A stretch of DNA of 64,000 bases from Bordetella holmesii ATCC 51541 (lineage in GTDB: Bacteria; Pseudomonadota; Gammaproteobacteria; Burkholderiales; Burkholderiaceae_B), in assembly GCA_000612485.1 (NCBI GenBank), contig CP007494.1, positions 2,480,001 to 2,544,000 on the forward strand, read 5' to 3'. Shown piece after piece: positions 27,951 to 39,439 of this stretch. The translations under genes and the position numbers were made by a program. The number at the start of each line of letters is the position of its first letter. Position 1 is the stretch's first letter. The notes beneath the pieces were generated by a model. It was not told the origin of the DNA. It made no database searches and worked only from the letters and a program-made list of their open reading frames with translations.

Positions 27951-28622
27951 ATGCGAGTACTCGTAATCGAAGATGACACCACCCTGGGCCATGCGCTCCA
28001 GGAATTCCTGTCCGACCAGGGCTACGCCGTGGACTGGCTCACCGAGGGTGACAAAGTCCAGGGGGCGCTGGCGGGGCAGCCTTACGATCTGCTTCTGCTG
28101 GACCTGAATCTCCCCGGCCAAAGTGGCCTGGAGGTTTTGCGCCAGTTGCGCCAGGAGGGCAGCCAGGTACCGGTGCTTATCCTGACAGCCCGCGATGGTC
28201 TCGATGACCGGGTGGCCGGCCTGGACGCCGGCGCGGACGACTACGTCACCAAACCCTTTGACCTGCCCGAACTCGCCGCCCGCGTTCGTGCGCTGGGCCG
28301 CCGCCGTACCGGCCAGGCTCAACCGTTGATCGAAGTAGGTCCTCTCGTGTTTGATACCGTCGGCCGCGAAGTCCGGGCCAACGGCCAGCGTCTGGCCCTG
28401 TCGGTGCGTGAGCTCTCCGTGCTGGAAATGCTCATGGCCCGCGTCGGCCGGGTCGTGACCAAGCGCCAGATCGTCAATTCGCTTTCCGCCTGGGATGCTG
28501 ACTTCAGCGAGAATGCCGTCGAAGTGTACGTGTACCGCTTGCGCAAGCGCCTTGAAGGCACGGGCGCCAGCATCCAGACTGTGCGCGGCTTTGGTTATAT
28601 GCTGGATGTCGAGGCAGCCTGA
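27951..28622 (+). CDS. OmpR/PhoB-family response regulator
   Basis: A 223-residue two-component regulator. The receiver domain has the acidic pair in VIEDDTTL, the phospho-acceptor Asp51 (LLLLDLNLPG), the Thr in LILTARD and Lys in DDYVTKPFDLPEL. The winged-helix DNA-binding domain (about 125-220) ends VYRLRKRLEGTGASIQTVRGFGYML. It resembles the QseB/TctD branch. The partner kinase starts 55 bases downstream. Target genes are unknown; kup lies directly after the pair. Confidence 0.93.
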   Translation: MRVLVIEDDTTLGHALQEFLSDQGYAVDWLTEGDKVQGALAGQPYDLLLLDLNLPGQSGLEVLRQLRQEGSQVPVLILTARDGLDDRVAGLDAGADDYVTKPFDLPELAARVRALGRRRTGQAQPLIEVGPLVFDTVGREVRANGQRLALSVRELSVLEMLMARVGRVVTKRQIVNSLSAWDADFSENAVEVYVYRLRKRLEGTGASIQTVRGFGYMLDVEAA

Positions 28623-28677
28623 CCTCGCCTGAGGCGCACGCCGGGCCATAAGGCCCGGTGCTCACCGCTTTCCCTCC

Positions 28678-29799
28678 ATGCCGGACACTCGCCCCGAACC
28701 TTTGCCGCAACAGCCGGGCTGGAAGCTGCCAGTGGGCTCATTGGCGCGCCATCTCGTCGTGCGCCTCATGCCCCCCGTCTTGTTGCTGTTTCTGCTGGAT
28801 CTGGCAGCGACATGGGTCATGACGCACAAGATCGACATGTCCGTCTGGATGCTGGAGGACTTCTTCTGGCTGATGGTGGCCGGCCAGATATTGTTGATCG
28901 TGCTGTTTGCCGGTGTGATCGTGCAGGGGGTGCGATCCGGTCTGCGGTCGGTCAACCACCTTTCGGAAGAGATTCGCCTGCGTTCCATCGACGATATGCA
29001 GCCGATGGCCGTGCAGGGTTTGCCCGCGGAAATTGCGCCGCTGGTCACGCATATCAATGATCTCCTGCTGCGTCTGGATGCGTCGCTTGCGGCGCAACGG
29101 CGATTCATCGGGCACGCCGCCCATCAGTTGCGCACACCGCTCAGCGGTCTGCGGCTGGAGTCCGAACTCATGCTGGCGCGTCCCTTGCCCGAGGACGTGC
29201 GTGCCCGCGCCGAGCGCATCAAGGTCGTCAGCGATCGCATGATACGTCTGGGGCAGCAGTTGCTGGTGCTGGCCAAAGCGGATCCCAATGCGCGGCCACA
29301 GGATCGCTTTGTGCGGCTGGACCTGTGCGAGTGGGTGCGTGCCAGCGGCGCCGAATGGATTCCACGCACGCGAGCCTCGCAGGTCGAGCTTGACCTGTTG
29401 GCTCCGGATCACCCGATATGGATCGATGGTGATCCCTTGCTGCTCGATGAGCTGCTGGGAAATATGATCGACAACGCCTTGCGCTATGGTGCGGGTCTTG
29501 TGACGCTGACCATCGGTGAGAATCCACCGTCGCTGACGGTCGAAGACGATGGTCCGGGTATCGATCCCCAGGAGCGCGAACGGGTCTTCGAGGCTTTTTA
29601 CCGGTCGCCGTCGGCCAGTGCGGATGGCTCAGGGCTGGGCCTGGCGATTGTGCGTGAGATCGCGCATGCGCATGGCGCATGGTGGAAGTTGAGCAGCCGT
29701 CCGGAGTTCGACGGCACGCGGCTTACCGTTGTTTTCCCTGGACCCCGCAAGGGTGCGCAACTTACACGCCATGAGCGTCCCTATGAGTCAGCTCTCTGA
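28678..29799 (+). CDS. Sensor histidine kinase (TctE/QseC-like)
   Basis: A 373-residue inner-membrane kinase. Two spans (about residues 32-48 and 64-85) are separated by a very short periplasmic loop, so sensing is probably within or near the membrane. The H-box RRFIGHAAHQLRTPLSGLRL contains the phospho-His (about 149). The ATPase domain has the N-box LLGNMIDNALRYG, the G1 box VEDDGPGID and the G2 box GSGLGLAIVREIAHAHG. The 3' end overlaps the start region of kup by up to 29 bases, so the three genes are likely one operon. Confidence 0.92.
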   Translation: MPDTRPEPLPQQPGWKLPVGSLARHLVVRLMPPVLLLFLLDLAATWVMTHKIDMSVWMLEDFFWLMVAGQILLIVLFAGVIVQGVRSGLRSVNHLSEEIRLRSIDDMQPMAVQGLPAEIAPLVTHINDLLLRLDASLAAQRRFIGHAAHQLRTPLSGLRLESELMLARPLPEDVRARAERIKVVSDRMIRLGQQLLVLAKADPNARPQDRFVRLDLCEWVRASGAEWIPRTRASQVELDLLAPDHPIWIDGDPLLLDELLGNMIDNALRYGAGLVTLTIGENPPSLTVEDDGPGIDPQERERVFEAFYRSPSASADGSGLGLAIVREIAHAHGAWWKLSSRPEFDGTRLTVVFPGPRKGAQLTRHERPYESAL

Positions 29800-31663
29800 A
29801 ACAGGCAAATCCCGGCACATGGCCCTGGTGATGGGCGCGCTGGGTGTGGTGTATGGAGATATAGGCACAAGCCCCCTGTACACGCTTCGCGCCTGCCTGA
29901 CCGGCTTTGCCGATCTGGAGCCTGCTCACATTCTGGGCGTGTTGTCGATTCTGTTCTGGCTGCTCATGGTGGTGGTGTCGCTCAAGTATGTGACCCTCAT
30001 TCTGCGGGCGGACAATCAAGGCGAGGGCGGCACGCTCGCGCTGTTGGAGCTGGCCGTGCGCGGGCGCAGCGGCAGGATGCGCATGTTTCTGGTGATACTT
30101 GGCATCTTCGGCGCCGCGCTGTTTTACGGCGACAGCATGATTACGCCGGCCATTTCGGTGCTCTCTGCCATCGAGGGCATAGGTGTGGTCTCGCACACCA
30201 TGGATCGCTGGGTGGTGCCGGCCGCTATCGTGGTGCTGGTTGCTCTGTTCGCCATACAGTCGCGCGGCACCGGCGCAATGGGCAAGCTTTTCGGGCCGGT
30301 GATGGCACTGTGGTTTGGCACCTTGGCGGTGTTGGGCGGCTGGCAGATCTGGCAGGCGCCGCAAGTGCTGGCTGCGCTCAACCCGATGTGGGGGTTGCGC
30401 TTCATCGTGGAGTTTCCCCTCATGAGCTTTTTGCTGCTGGGCGCCGTGGTTCTGGCGCTGACCGGCGCAGAAGCCTTGTATGCAGACATGGGGCATTTCG
30501 GGCGTCCGGCCATCCGGCGCGCCTGGTTCAGCATGGTGCTGCCGTCGCTGACGTTGTGCTATCTGGGGCAAGGGGCGTTACTCCTGCGCGACCCGACGGC
30601 GATCCGCAATCCGTTTTTTCTGATGGCGCCGGAGTGGGGCCTGGTTGCTCTGGTGGCCCTGGCCACCGTGGCGACGGTGGTGGCCTCGCAGGCTGTGATC
30701 TCGGGCGCGTTTTCGGTGACTCGCCAGGCAGTGCAGCTTGGGTTCTGGCCCCGCATGCAGATTCTGCATACGTCTGCGGCGGAAAGAGGACAGATTTATT
30801 TGCCCCAAGTCAATGCTTTGCTCCTGTGTGCGGTGCTGTTGCTCGTGCTGGCGTTTCGCAATTCCGAAAATCTGGCTGCAGCCTACGGTTTTGCCGTAAC
30901 CGGGACCATGCTGACGACGTCTGTGCTGGCCTTTGCGGTTCTGCCTCGGGGCAGTACGGGTGGCCGTCGATTGGCATGGATGGCGTTGCTGGGCGTATTG
31001 CTGCTCATCGACATCCTGCTTTTTGGGGCCAATATTTTCAAGATTCACGAGGGTGGCTGGATGCCGCTATTGGTTGGTGTCATCGTTTTCACGCTCATGA
31101 TGACCTGGCGGCGCGGCAGGCTGTTGCTGGCCCAACTGCAGGCGCGCGACCGCCAGCCGCTCAACGAGTTCATGGAGCAACTGGAAACCTATCCGCCGGC
31201 ACGCGTGCCGGGCACCGCCATTTTTATGACCATGAACAGCGGCAATGTGCCGCCGGCGCTATTGCACAACCTCAAGCACAACAAAGTGCTGCACGATCAC
31301 GTCGTGTTTCTGTCCATTCGCGTTTCGGATGTACCGTATGTCGCGGATGACGGGCGCTTCGACGTCACGCAGGTGAGTGCCTCGAGCTGGCAGGTCATCA
31401 TTCATTACGGTTTCAAAGAAGATCCTGACGTGCCCGAAGCCCTGCGTGAGGTGGCTGAGGCTTATCCAGAGATCGATCTGGAACCCATGCGTACCTCCTA
31501 TTACCTGTCGCGCCAGACCGTCGTGTCGGGTAAGCGTTCTGCGATGTCTCGCTGGCGCAGGGCCGTGTTCTCTTTCATGGCTCGCAATTCCACGCGCAGC
31601 ACTCGGTTTTTCAAGATTCCTCCCAATCGCGTGGTCGAAATGGGCATGCAGGTTGAGCTGTAA
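29771..31663 (+). CDS. kup: Low-affinity potassium transporter Kup
   Basis: A K+/H+ symporter of about 630 residues in the inner membrane. The N-terminus has the family signature LGVVYGDIGTSPLYTLR, then twelve spans, with GDSMITPAISVLSAIEG and the AAAYGFAVTGTMLTTS region. A C-terminal cytoplasmic domain starts near residue 470. Possible starts are ATG 29771 and 29783; I used the first. It overlaps the kinase gene, which suggests that the two-component system controls kup or ion homeostasis (inference). Confidence 0.94.
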   Translation: MSVPMSQLSETGKSRHMALVMGALGVVYGDIGTSPLYTLRACLTGFADLEPAHILGVLSILFWLLMVVVSLKYVTLILRADNQGEGGTLALLELAVRGRSGRMRMFLVILGIFGAALFYGDSMITPAISVLSAIEGIGVVSHTMDRWVVPAAIVVLVALFAIQSRGTGAMGKLFGPVMALWFGTLAVLGGWQIWQAPQVLAALNPMWGLRFIVEFPLMSFLLLGAVVLALTGAEALYADMGHFGRPAIRRAWFSMVLPSLTLCYLGQGALLLRDPTAIRNPFFLMAPEWGLVALVALATVATVVASQAVISGAFSVTRQAVQLGFWPRMQILHTSAAERGQIYLPQVNALLLCAVLLLVLAFRNSENLAAAYGFAVTGTMLTTSVLAFAVLPRGSTGGRRLAWMALLGVLLLIDILLFGANIFKIHEGGWMPLLVGVIVFTLMMTWRRGRLLLAQLQARDRQPLNEFMEQLETYPPARVPGTAIFMTMNSGNVPPALLHNLKHNKVLHDHVVFLSIRVSDVPYVADDGRFDVTQVSASSWQVIIHYGFKEDPDVPEALREVAEAYPEIDLEPMRTSYYLSRQTVVSGKRSAMSRWRRAVFSFMARNSTRSTRFFKIPPNRVVEMGMQVEL

Positions 31664-31799
31664 CGCGGACAGGTAAATCCCGGTGTTATTCGGTTTTATC
31701 CTACTCGTTGTGCTGTAGCGCCTGATTGCGGCAGGCCATCCAGCGGCTCCATACTCCTAGACTCTTGTTGACTTCTGGCTCTTCTATGGAGGCCGGCGA

Positions 31800-32987
31800 A
31801 TGGTCCTTGACGACTGGCGCGAACTCAAGCGTCTTGGTGACGAACGCATAGCCCGGGTGCGCGCCCTGGAAGGTTTTTACGTACTCTGGCCGCGTTACTG
31901 CAGTGCCTGGACGCAGCACCTGCATGAGGTGGCCCAAGGCTCTACCTATCGCGCTGACCCGCGTTTTCTGGGCTTCTGTGAGGTTGGAGAAAAACCCACG
32001 CTGCCCAACGCGATGATCCCTGTTCCCCCTAGTCAGGACGGGGCGATATCCATGATGGAATATCTGCGGCGCCACAGTCGCAACCCGCGCATCGGTCTGA
32101 TGTGTTTTCCGGGCACGCACGGCGAATGGGCGCTATGGCGGGGTGTGCAGGGGCAGTTTGATTATCTGGCCCATATGGCGGCAAGCGGGGCTGCACATAC
32201 GTATGTGCCAGTCGAACAGGAGCGCGACCACTACCTGCGCGAGATCGATAGTTATCTGGCCATGATGGCTGGGATGGACCTGCTGTCGCAGCAGACGCTG
32301 GCCGCGCGCATCCATGCTTATCTTGCCTTGGATCGTGGTCCCCTGCTGCGATACATGATCAGTGCCGATTATCAGTACTTCAATGGCGCCAGTCCGCAAT
32401 GCTCGTTTGTGCCGCGCGAGCAAGAGATTTATGTCGATGTGGGCGCCAGTCAGGGCGAGTGCCTGGGCCGCATGGCCGGGCTGGTCGGGCCAGGCTCCGA
32501 ACTCTGGGGGCTGGAGCCCAACCGTCTGGATTTCGTCAGTTTGCGCAGCTTGTCATGGCTGTTGCCCATCCGTGCCGAGCGGGTCGTTGCCGGCGCCCAC
32601 CATGGTGGCAGCGTGGAGTTCTACACGGACCCTGATTACCCGCATGGGTCGCGCTTCGTGCTTCCTTCGGATTCCGTGCAGTGGCGCGAAGATCGTAAAG
32701 AGTGGATAGAGCCTTTGCCAGCGGTTTCTCTGGATTGCCTTGTCCCTGGCCAAGCCACCATGATCAAGGCTGATGTCGAGGGCGGGGAGCTCGGTATCCT
32801 GGAAGGCGCCACACGTCACCTGGCCGATTCGCAGTGCCGCCTGAGTATCGCAGCCTATCATTATCCGAATGATCTGCTGTCGCTGAGTCGTTTCATGCAG
32901 TCGCTGGGGCGCAAACGTCATTCGGTGCGTGGCCACCACGCCAGTGTGTGGGACCTGGTGCTTTACGTGCACGAAGACGCGCGCTAG
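31800..32987 (+). CDS. FkbM-family methyltransferase
   Basis: A 395-residue protein. The C-terminal half is a SAM-dependent FkbM-type methyltransferase: EIYVDVGASQGECLGRMAGL is motif I with the GxxxG loop, and ATMIKADVEGGELGILEGA is the family signature around residue 325. The N-terminal 190 residues are an unassigned helical region. FkbM proteins O-methylate sugars or other small molecules and are often found in surface polysaccharide loci. A clear GGAGG lies 12 bases before ATG 31800. The 136 bases upstream hold no gene. Confidence 0.82.
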   Translation: MVLDDWRELKRLGDERIARVRALEGFYVLWPRYCSAWTQHLHEVAQGSTYRADPRFLGFCEVGEKPTLPNAMIPVPPSQDGAISMMEYLRRHSRNPRIGLMCFPGTHGEWALWRGVQGQFDYLAHMAASGAAHTYVPVEQERDHYLREIDSYLAMMAGMDLLSQQTLAARIHAYLALDRGPLLRYMISADYQYFNGASPQCSFVPREQEIYVDVGASQGECLGRMAGLVGPGSELWGLEPNRLDFVSLRSLSWLLPIRAERVVAGAHHGGSVEFYTDPDYPHGSRFVLPSDSVQWREDRKEWIEPLPAVSLDCLVPGQATMIKADVEGGELGILEGATRHLADSQCRLSIAAYHYPNDLLSLSRFMQSLGRKRHSVRGHHASVWDLVLYVHEDAR

Positions 32988-33223
32988 GCGCTGTCCGCGT
33001 TCGCTGGTGGCGCGGACGAGTCATCCTGCTGATGCCGGGCGGTGAGCGGGCCCCTTTTTCTGCCAAAAGCGGACGACGCTACGGGCCGTCGGCTTGCCGC
33101 CTTCCCCAGGATTCGCCGGCACTTGGCTCAGCTCAGGCGGATTAGCCGCTCGCACAAACAGGGTTGGCAGGTGGCGCCGGTGTGGGCCGCAGGGGCCTGT
33201 TTTACTTTCTTGCTACCATCCCT

Positions 33224-34035
33224 ATGAAATCTGCAGCAATGCAGAATCCTTGCTGGATTTCCAAACCACAAAAACTGTGGGGAAGGGTGGCCAAGAATTA
33301 TTACTGGGTTTCATTTGCCAAAGCCTTGGCGATGCTGGGCGTCGTGGGCATACATGTTGCAGGTTATACCGCGGCGGCAACGGGAGCCAGAAGTGTATTT
33401 GTTGGTAAGCTGGCCATCCTGATTGCAACGCTTGGGTTATGCGCCGTGCCTCTCTTTGTCATGATTAGCGGCGTCCTGTTGCTCGACCCCGAGAAATTCA
33501 CCACGCTTGGTGACTTCATCAAAAAACGGCTGAGCAGAATTGCCGTGCCGTTGGTGTTCTGGCACATTGCGTATTATTTCTTCATCGTCTGCTATCTACA
33601 GTGGAATCTTTCCGTATCGCAGGCGATTTCCAACAGCATTGATGGCAAGCTGTATACGGCGCTCTACTATTTCTGGATTATATTGGGGTTGTCTGTATTT
33701 ACCCCTATTTTGATTCCTTACGTTCGAGAAAAGAACAACAAAATATTATTGGCAGCACTTGTTGCATGCTGCATTCCGGTGTTTACCACGGCCCTGGCGC
33801 CGTTTCGGCCGGGTGTCACTGTTTTCGTGCATACGCCCTGGACATGGTGGATTCCCTATCTGGGATATTTTCTTCTTGGTTGGGCGCTCAAGGATGTGGT
33901 GCTTACCTGTCGATGGCTGATCGTCGCACTGTGCATTTTGCTGGTGACCGTGTTCGGTTTGTATTCGACGTGGAGCAGAGTCGACGTCAGCATATTGGTT
34001 AGTGCCCTCTGGCCGAGTAGTTATTATGGACTGGC
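33224..34035 (+). pseudogene. Acyltransferase-3 family membrane protein, 3' end removed by an IS
   Basis: From ATG 33224 about 270 codons encode a multi-span O-acyltransferase of the OafA/WecH type. The catalytic-region motif MLGVVGIHVAGYT has the conserved His, followed by VPLFVMISGVLLL and RLSRIAVPLVFWHIAYY. The frame enters IS407-group copy B at 34036 and stops inside it, so the last spans (about 80-100 residues) are missing. The gene is visibly less GC-rich than its neighbours, which suggests acquired polysaccharide-modification DNA. The 236 bases before it have no gene. Confidence 0.85.
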
Positions 34036-35232
34036 TGACCTGCTCCCCGTGATTAGTACGAAATCGATGTAGAGTCCGTTCCCAAAGGAATGGCAATGAA
34101 GAAACGATTTACGGAAGAGCAAATCATCGGCGTGCTCAAGGAAGCCGATGCAGGTGCCAAGCCCGCAGAGTTGTGCCGCAAGCACGGAATCTCCGAGGCA
34201 ACGTACTACAACTGGAAGGCGAAGTTCGGTGGCATGACGGTGTCGGACGCTCAGAGGCTCAAGGAGCTGGAGCAGGAGAACAACAAGCTCAAGAAGCTGT
34301 TGGCCGAGTCGATGCTGGACAAGGCGGCGCTTCAGGATCTGCTAAGCCGAAAGTAGTCAGCCCGCAGGCCAAACGCGAGGCGGTCAGGACATTAATGACC
34401 GAGCGCAGCATGGGTGTTACCCGGGCCTGTGGGCTGGTAGGAATTTCGCGGTCGCTGTTTGCCTACGAGAGCACACGCTCAGGCGATGCTGCGCTGACCG
34501 AGCGCATGAAAGAGATGGCAGTGGCGAAACGACGCTACGGCTATCGGAGGATCCATGTGCTCTTACGTCGCGAAGGCTGGCAAGCAAATCACAAGCGAAT
34601 CTGGCGGCTGTACAGTCTGGCAGGGTTAAGCGTGCGAAAACGAAAGCGTAAGCGAATCGCGGCGACCGAGCGCGTGGTTCGCCCAGCGGCAATCGCGCCG
34701 AATCAGAGTTGGTCAATGGACTTTGTGGCCGACGGCCTAGCCTATGGCCGCCGATTCCGCTGTTTGACTATCGTCGATGACTACACTCGCGAATGCCTGG
34801 CCATCGAGGTCGATACGTCGTTGCCGGGACTGCGTGTTGCCATGGTGCTGCAACGGCTGGCGGAGATGCGTGGCCTGCCGCGATCTATTACCGTGGACAA
34901 CGGGCCAGAGTTCGCCGGAAGAGCCTTGGACGCCTGGGCCTACCAAGCAGGCGTAAAGCTGTCGTTTATTCGGCCGGGTAAGCCGGTGGAGAACGCTTAT
35001 ATCGAAAGTTTCAACGGCAAGTTCCGCGACGAATGCCTTAACGAGCACTGGTTCTTGTCCCTGCGACAGGCTAAAAGCTTGATCGAAAACTGGCGAGTCG
35101 AGTACAACACCGATCGGCCTCACAGCGCGCTCGGATATTTAACGCCGGCGCAATTCGTGCAGGCTCATCAGAAAGAAGGTCTTTTACCCCTGGGCTCTAT
35201 GTCGGTGCCGTACTAAATCTGGGGGCAGGTCA
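34036..35232 (+). mobile_element. IS3-family (IS407 group) insertion sequence, copy B
   Basis: A complete 1197-bp element in plus orientation, TGACCTGCTCCCCGTGATTA at the left end and the mirror of TGACCTGCCCCCAGATTTAG at the right. The flanking bases are TGGC on the left and TCTG on the right, so there is no 4-bp duplication. It cuts the acyltransferase gene on the left and abuts the argG terminator region on the right. Confidence 0.93.
34090..35216 (+). CDS. IS407-group transposase OrfAB (copy B)
   Basis: OrfA is 34090-34356 (88 residues, helix-turn-helix plus coiled coil). The OrfB frame (-1) runs to TAA at 35216 with the complete DDE core. Predicted protein sequences equal those of copy A. 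A -1 ribosomal frameshift near 34330-34356 is expected to make the fusion transposase. This copy appears intact. Confidence 0.9.
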
Positions 35233-35271
35233 TCTGGGCATCAGGCCAGCGGCATCCGACGGGCCGTGGAC

Positions 35272-35302
35272 AAAAAAAAACCTGGGCCAGGACCCAGGTT
35301 TG
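35272..35302 (-). terminator. Intrinsic terminator of argG
   Basis: On the minus strand AACCTGGG-TCCTGG-CCCAGGTT is followed by a run of nine T. It lies just after the argG stop and marks the end of the arginine gene block. Confidence 0.9.
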
Positions 35303-35319
35303 TACTGCAGCCGAGACGT

Positions 35320-36696
<1,377 letters not shown>

Positions 36697-36765
36697 TCAG
36701 ACTGGCTATTTTAGCGCGTTTGCCCCTGACGGCCCGGGGCATGTCAGGGGTAGGGGAGCGGTAGT

Positions 36766-37707
36766 TCAGCGAATTTCGCCCAGCAAAAGGAACTCCATCA
36801 GAGCCTTTTGCACGTGCATGCGGTTCTCGGCTTCATCCCAGACCACGCTTTGTGGGCCATCGATGACGTCGCCGGTGACTTCTTCGCCACGGTGGGCCGG
36901 CAGGCAATGCATGAACAATGCCTTGGGGTCGGCGGCTGCCATCATCTCGGCATCCACGCACCAATCGGCGAAGGCCGCACGGCGCTCTTCGTTTTCGGCT
37001 TCGTAGCCCATGCTGGTCCAGACATCGGTGGTCACCAGGTGCGCGCCCTGGCAGGCCTGCATGGGGTCCTTGAACTGTTTGAGTACCGCAGGGGGCGGGT
37101 TGCCGACACGAGAGGCTTCGAGTTCGTAGCCGGCCGGTGTCGACACGTGCAAGGTGAAGCCCAGCATCTCGGCGGCTTGCAACCAGGTGTAGGACATGTT
37201 GTTGGCATCTCCTACCCAGGCGACGATCTTGCCGGCCACGGGGCCGCGATGTTCGATAAAGGTGAACAGGTCGGCCAGAATCTGGCAGGGGTGATACTCG
37301 TTGGTCAGGCCGTTGATGACCGGCACGCGCGAATGCGAAGCGAATCGTTCGATGCGCGTCTGCTCGAAGGTGCGGATCATCACGATGTCGACCATGCGCG
37401 AAATGACGCGGGCCGTGTCTTCGATGGGCTCGGAGCGGCCTAGCTGCGAGTCATTGGAGGTCAGGTTGATGACCGAGCCACCCATTTGGTACATGCCGGC
37501 TTCGAAGGAGACGCGGGTGCGCGTGCTGGCCTTCTCGAACACCATCGCCAGCGTGCGGTCGTGCAGCGGCATGTGGGGTTCGTAGCGCTTGAACTTATCT
37601 TTGATGATGCGGGCGCGGTCCAGGACATAGCCGATCTCGGCGGCGGTGAGGTCTTTGAACTGCAGGAAATGCCGCAGGGGGCCGTTTTGCGTCGTAGAGG
37701 GAGTCAT
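36766..37707 (-). CDS. argF: Ornithine carbamoyltransferase
   Basis: A 313-residue enzyme making citrulline from ornithine and carbamoyl phosphate. The carbamoyl-phosphate site FEKASTRTRVSFEAGM is at about residue 55, the ornithine-side motif at WVGDANNMSYTW, and the catalytic HCLPAHRGEEV near 266. Length is normal. It is transcribed leftwards between argD and argG, with 55 bases to argD. Confidence 0.97.
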   Translation of the reverse strand: MTPSTTQNGPLRHFLQFKDLTAAEIGYVLDRARIIKDKFKRYEPHMPLHDRTLAMVFEKASTRTRVSFEAGMYQMGGSVINLTSNDSQLGRSEPIEDTARVISRMVDIVMIRTFEQTRIERFASHSRVPVINGLTNEYHPCQILADLFTFIEHRGPVAGKIVAWVGDANNMSYTWLQAAEMLGFTLHVSTPAGYELEASRVGNPPPAVLKQFKDPMQACQGAHLVTTDVWTSMGYEAENEERRAAFADWCVDAEMMAAADPKALFMHCLPAHRGEEVTGDVIDGPQSVVWDEAENRMHVQKALMEFLLLGEIR

Positions 37708-37762
37708 GGTGAGGTCACAGGTCGATAGACGGCAGCCCGGCTCGTGGCCCGGCCGCCTGTGA

Positions 37763-38944
37763 TTATGCTTGGTCGGCCAGGAAGGTCTTGATCAGGGGGA
37801 CGAGGATTGCGACGATTTGATCAGCTTCGGCCTCGGTGAGGATGAGCGGCGGCAGCAGCCGGATGACACGGTCGCGCGTGACGTTGATCAGCAGGCCGGC
37901 CTGCAACGCCTGCAAGGCCAACACGCCACAGGGGCGGTCGAGTTCGATGCCCAGCATCAGGCCGCGTCCGCGCACTTCCCTGACGCCTTGCACGCCATCC
38001 AGCGCCTGGCCAAGCGCGTGCTGCAGATAGCTGCCGATGCGTTCGGCATTGGCGAGCAACCCGTCTTGCTCGAGCGTATCGAGCACGGCCAGGCCAGCCG
38101 CGCAGGCTAGCGGGCCGCCGCCGAAAGTGGTGCCATGGCTGCCGGGCGTCAGCACCCCGGCGGCCGGGCCGCGGGCCAGCATGGCGCCGATCGGCACGCC
38201 GCCAGCCAGCCCCTTGGCCAGGGTCATCACATCCGGCCGGATGCCTGCCCATTGGTGGGCAAACCATTTGCCGGTGCGGCCGACGCCGGACTGGACTTCA
38301 TCGATCATCAGCAGCCAGCCGCGTTCGGTGCACAACTCGCGAAGTGTCTGCAAGTACGCAATGTCGAAGGGGCGGATGCCGCCTTCTCCCTGCAGGACTT
38401 CCAGGAGGACGGCGGTGACGCGCGGCTCGCGGTCGCCGGCTTGGCGCACGGCCTGCAGATCGTTGTAGGCAACTTGTATGAAGCCGGTGGGCAGGGGCTC
38501 GAAACCTTTGCGGGCCTTCTCGCTGCCGGTGGCCGCCAGGGTACCCAGCGTGCGGCCGTGCCAGGACGACTCCATCGTGATGACGTGCGCGTGGGTGTTG
38601 CCGCGTTGATAGCCGTAGTAGCGTGCCAGCTTGATGGCGGCTTCATTGGCCTCGGAGCCGCTGTTGCTGAAGGCCACTTCTTCCATGCCGGACAGGGCAT
38701 TCAAGCGTGCGGCCAGCTCGGTCTGCTGGGGCACTTCGTAGATGTTGGAGGTGTGAATGACCCGCGCGGCCTGCTCGGCGATGGCTCGCACGAGCCGGGG
38801 GTGAGCATGGCCGAGGCATGAGACACCGATGCCTGCCAGGGCATCGAGGTACTTTCGGCCTTGGGGGTCCCATAGCCAGACACCTTTGCCGTGGGTAAAC
38901 GAGACCGGCAGGCGGGAATAAATATTGGCCAAGGGCGAGTTCAT
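37763..38944 (-). CDS. argD: Acetylornithine aminotransferase
   Basis: A PLP-dependent transaminase of about 393 residues converting N-acetylglutamate semialdehyde to N-acetylornithine. It shows FSNSGSEANEAAIKLAR (PLP phosphate site), LLMIDEVQSGVGRTGKWFA with the PLP Asp, and the Schiff-base Lys in MTLAKGLAGGVPIGAML (about 245). I start it at ATG 38944 (MNSPLANIYSRL), typical for ArgD; the frame is open to 39019. It heads the argD-argF-argG block and is divergent from the DUF3579 gene. Confidence 0.93.
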   Translation of the reverse strand: MNSPLANIYSRLPVSFTHGKGVWLWDPQGRKYLDALAGIGVSCLGHAHPRLVRAIAEQAARVIHTSNIYEVPQQTELAARLNALSGMEEVAFSNSGSEANEAAIKLARYYGYQRGNTHAHVITMESSWHGRTLGTLAATGSEKARKGFEPLPTGFIQVAYNDLQAVRQAGDREPRVTAVLLEVLQGEGGIRPFDIAYLQTLRELCTERGWLLMIDEVQSGVGRTGKWFAHQWAGIRPDVMTLAKGLAGGVPIGAMLARGPAAGVLTPGSHGTTFGGGPLACAAGLAVLDTLEQDGLLANAERIGSYLQHALGQALDGVQGVREVRGRGLMLGIELDRPCGVLALQALQAGLLINVTRDRVIRLLPPLILTEAEADQIVAILVPLIKTFLADQA

Positions 38945-39102
38945 CGCGGTGTGCTCCACGGGAAAAACCAGGGATGCGGCCCTCTCATGCCCCAGGGCGG
39001 AAGCGGACCAAAGGATCAATCATATACAATTCGCGGCGCGGGTCGCATGTTTGAGTCGCGGCCGATCTGGCGTCCGCGCGCGCAGCCCGTTGTGAAGGTC
39101 CC

Positions 39103-39393
39103 ATGGCAACTCGCGTCAAACAGTTCATTATTCACGGCGTCACCGAAAGTGGTGCGCGTTTCCGCCCCAGCGACTGGGCGGAGCGCCTCGCTGGCGTCAT
39201 GGCTCAGTTCCGGCCGCCTGGCAGCGCCGGCAATCATCTCACCTATTCGCCTTACGTCCTGCCCGTCGTGATCGACGGTGTGCGGGGTATCGTGGTCGAT
39301 CAGCGCCTGCGCGAGCTTGAACCGCTTGCGTTCAAGTTTGTGGTCGATTTTGCGCGTGATAACGGGTTAAAGACCGAAGAACGCGAGGTATAA
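39103..39393 (+). CDS. DUF3579 domain protein
   Basis: A 96-residue soluble protein, MATRVKQFIIHGVTESGARF..., matching the DUF3579 family found mainly in beta-proteobacteria. Conserved features are FRPSDWAERLAGV and the central YSPYVLPVVIDGVRGIVVD. No catalytic motif is visible and the function is unknown. It is divergent from argD; the spacer (38945-39102) has an AT-rich TATACAAT at about 39022-39029 that could serve as a -10 box. Confidence 0.85.
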   Translation: MATRVKQFIIHGVTESGARFRPSDWAERLAGVMAQFRPPGSAGNHLTYSPYVLPVVIDGVRGIVVDQRLRELEPLAFKFVVDFARDNGLKTEEREV

Positions 39394-39439
39394 AGGTCGA
39401 CGAGGGGCAAGCCCCCGTCGGGGCTTCGTTCGTACGAGG

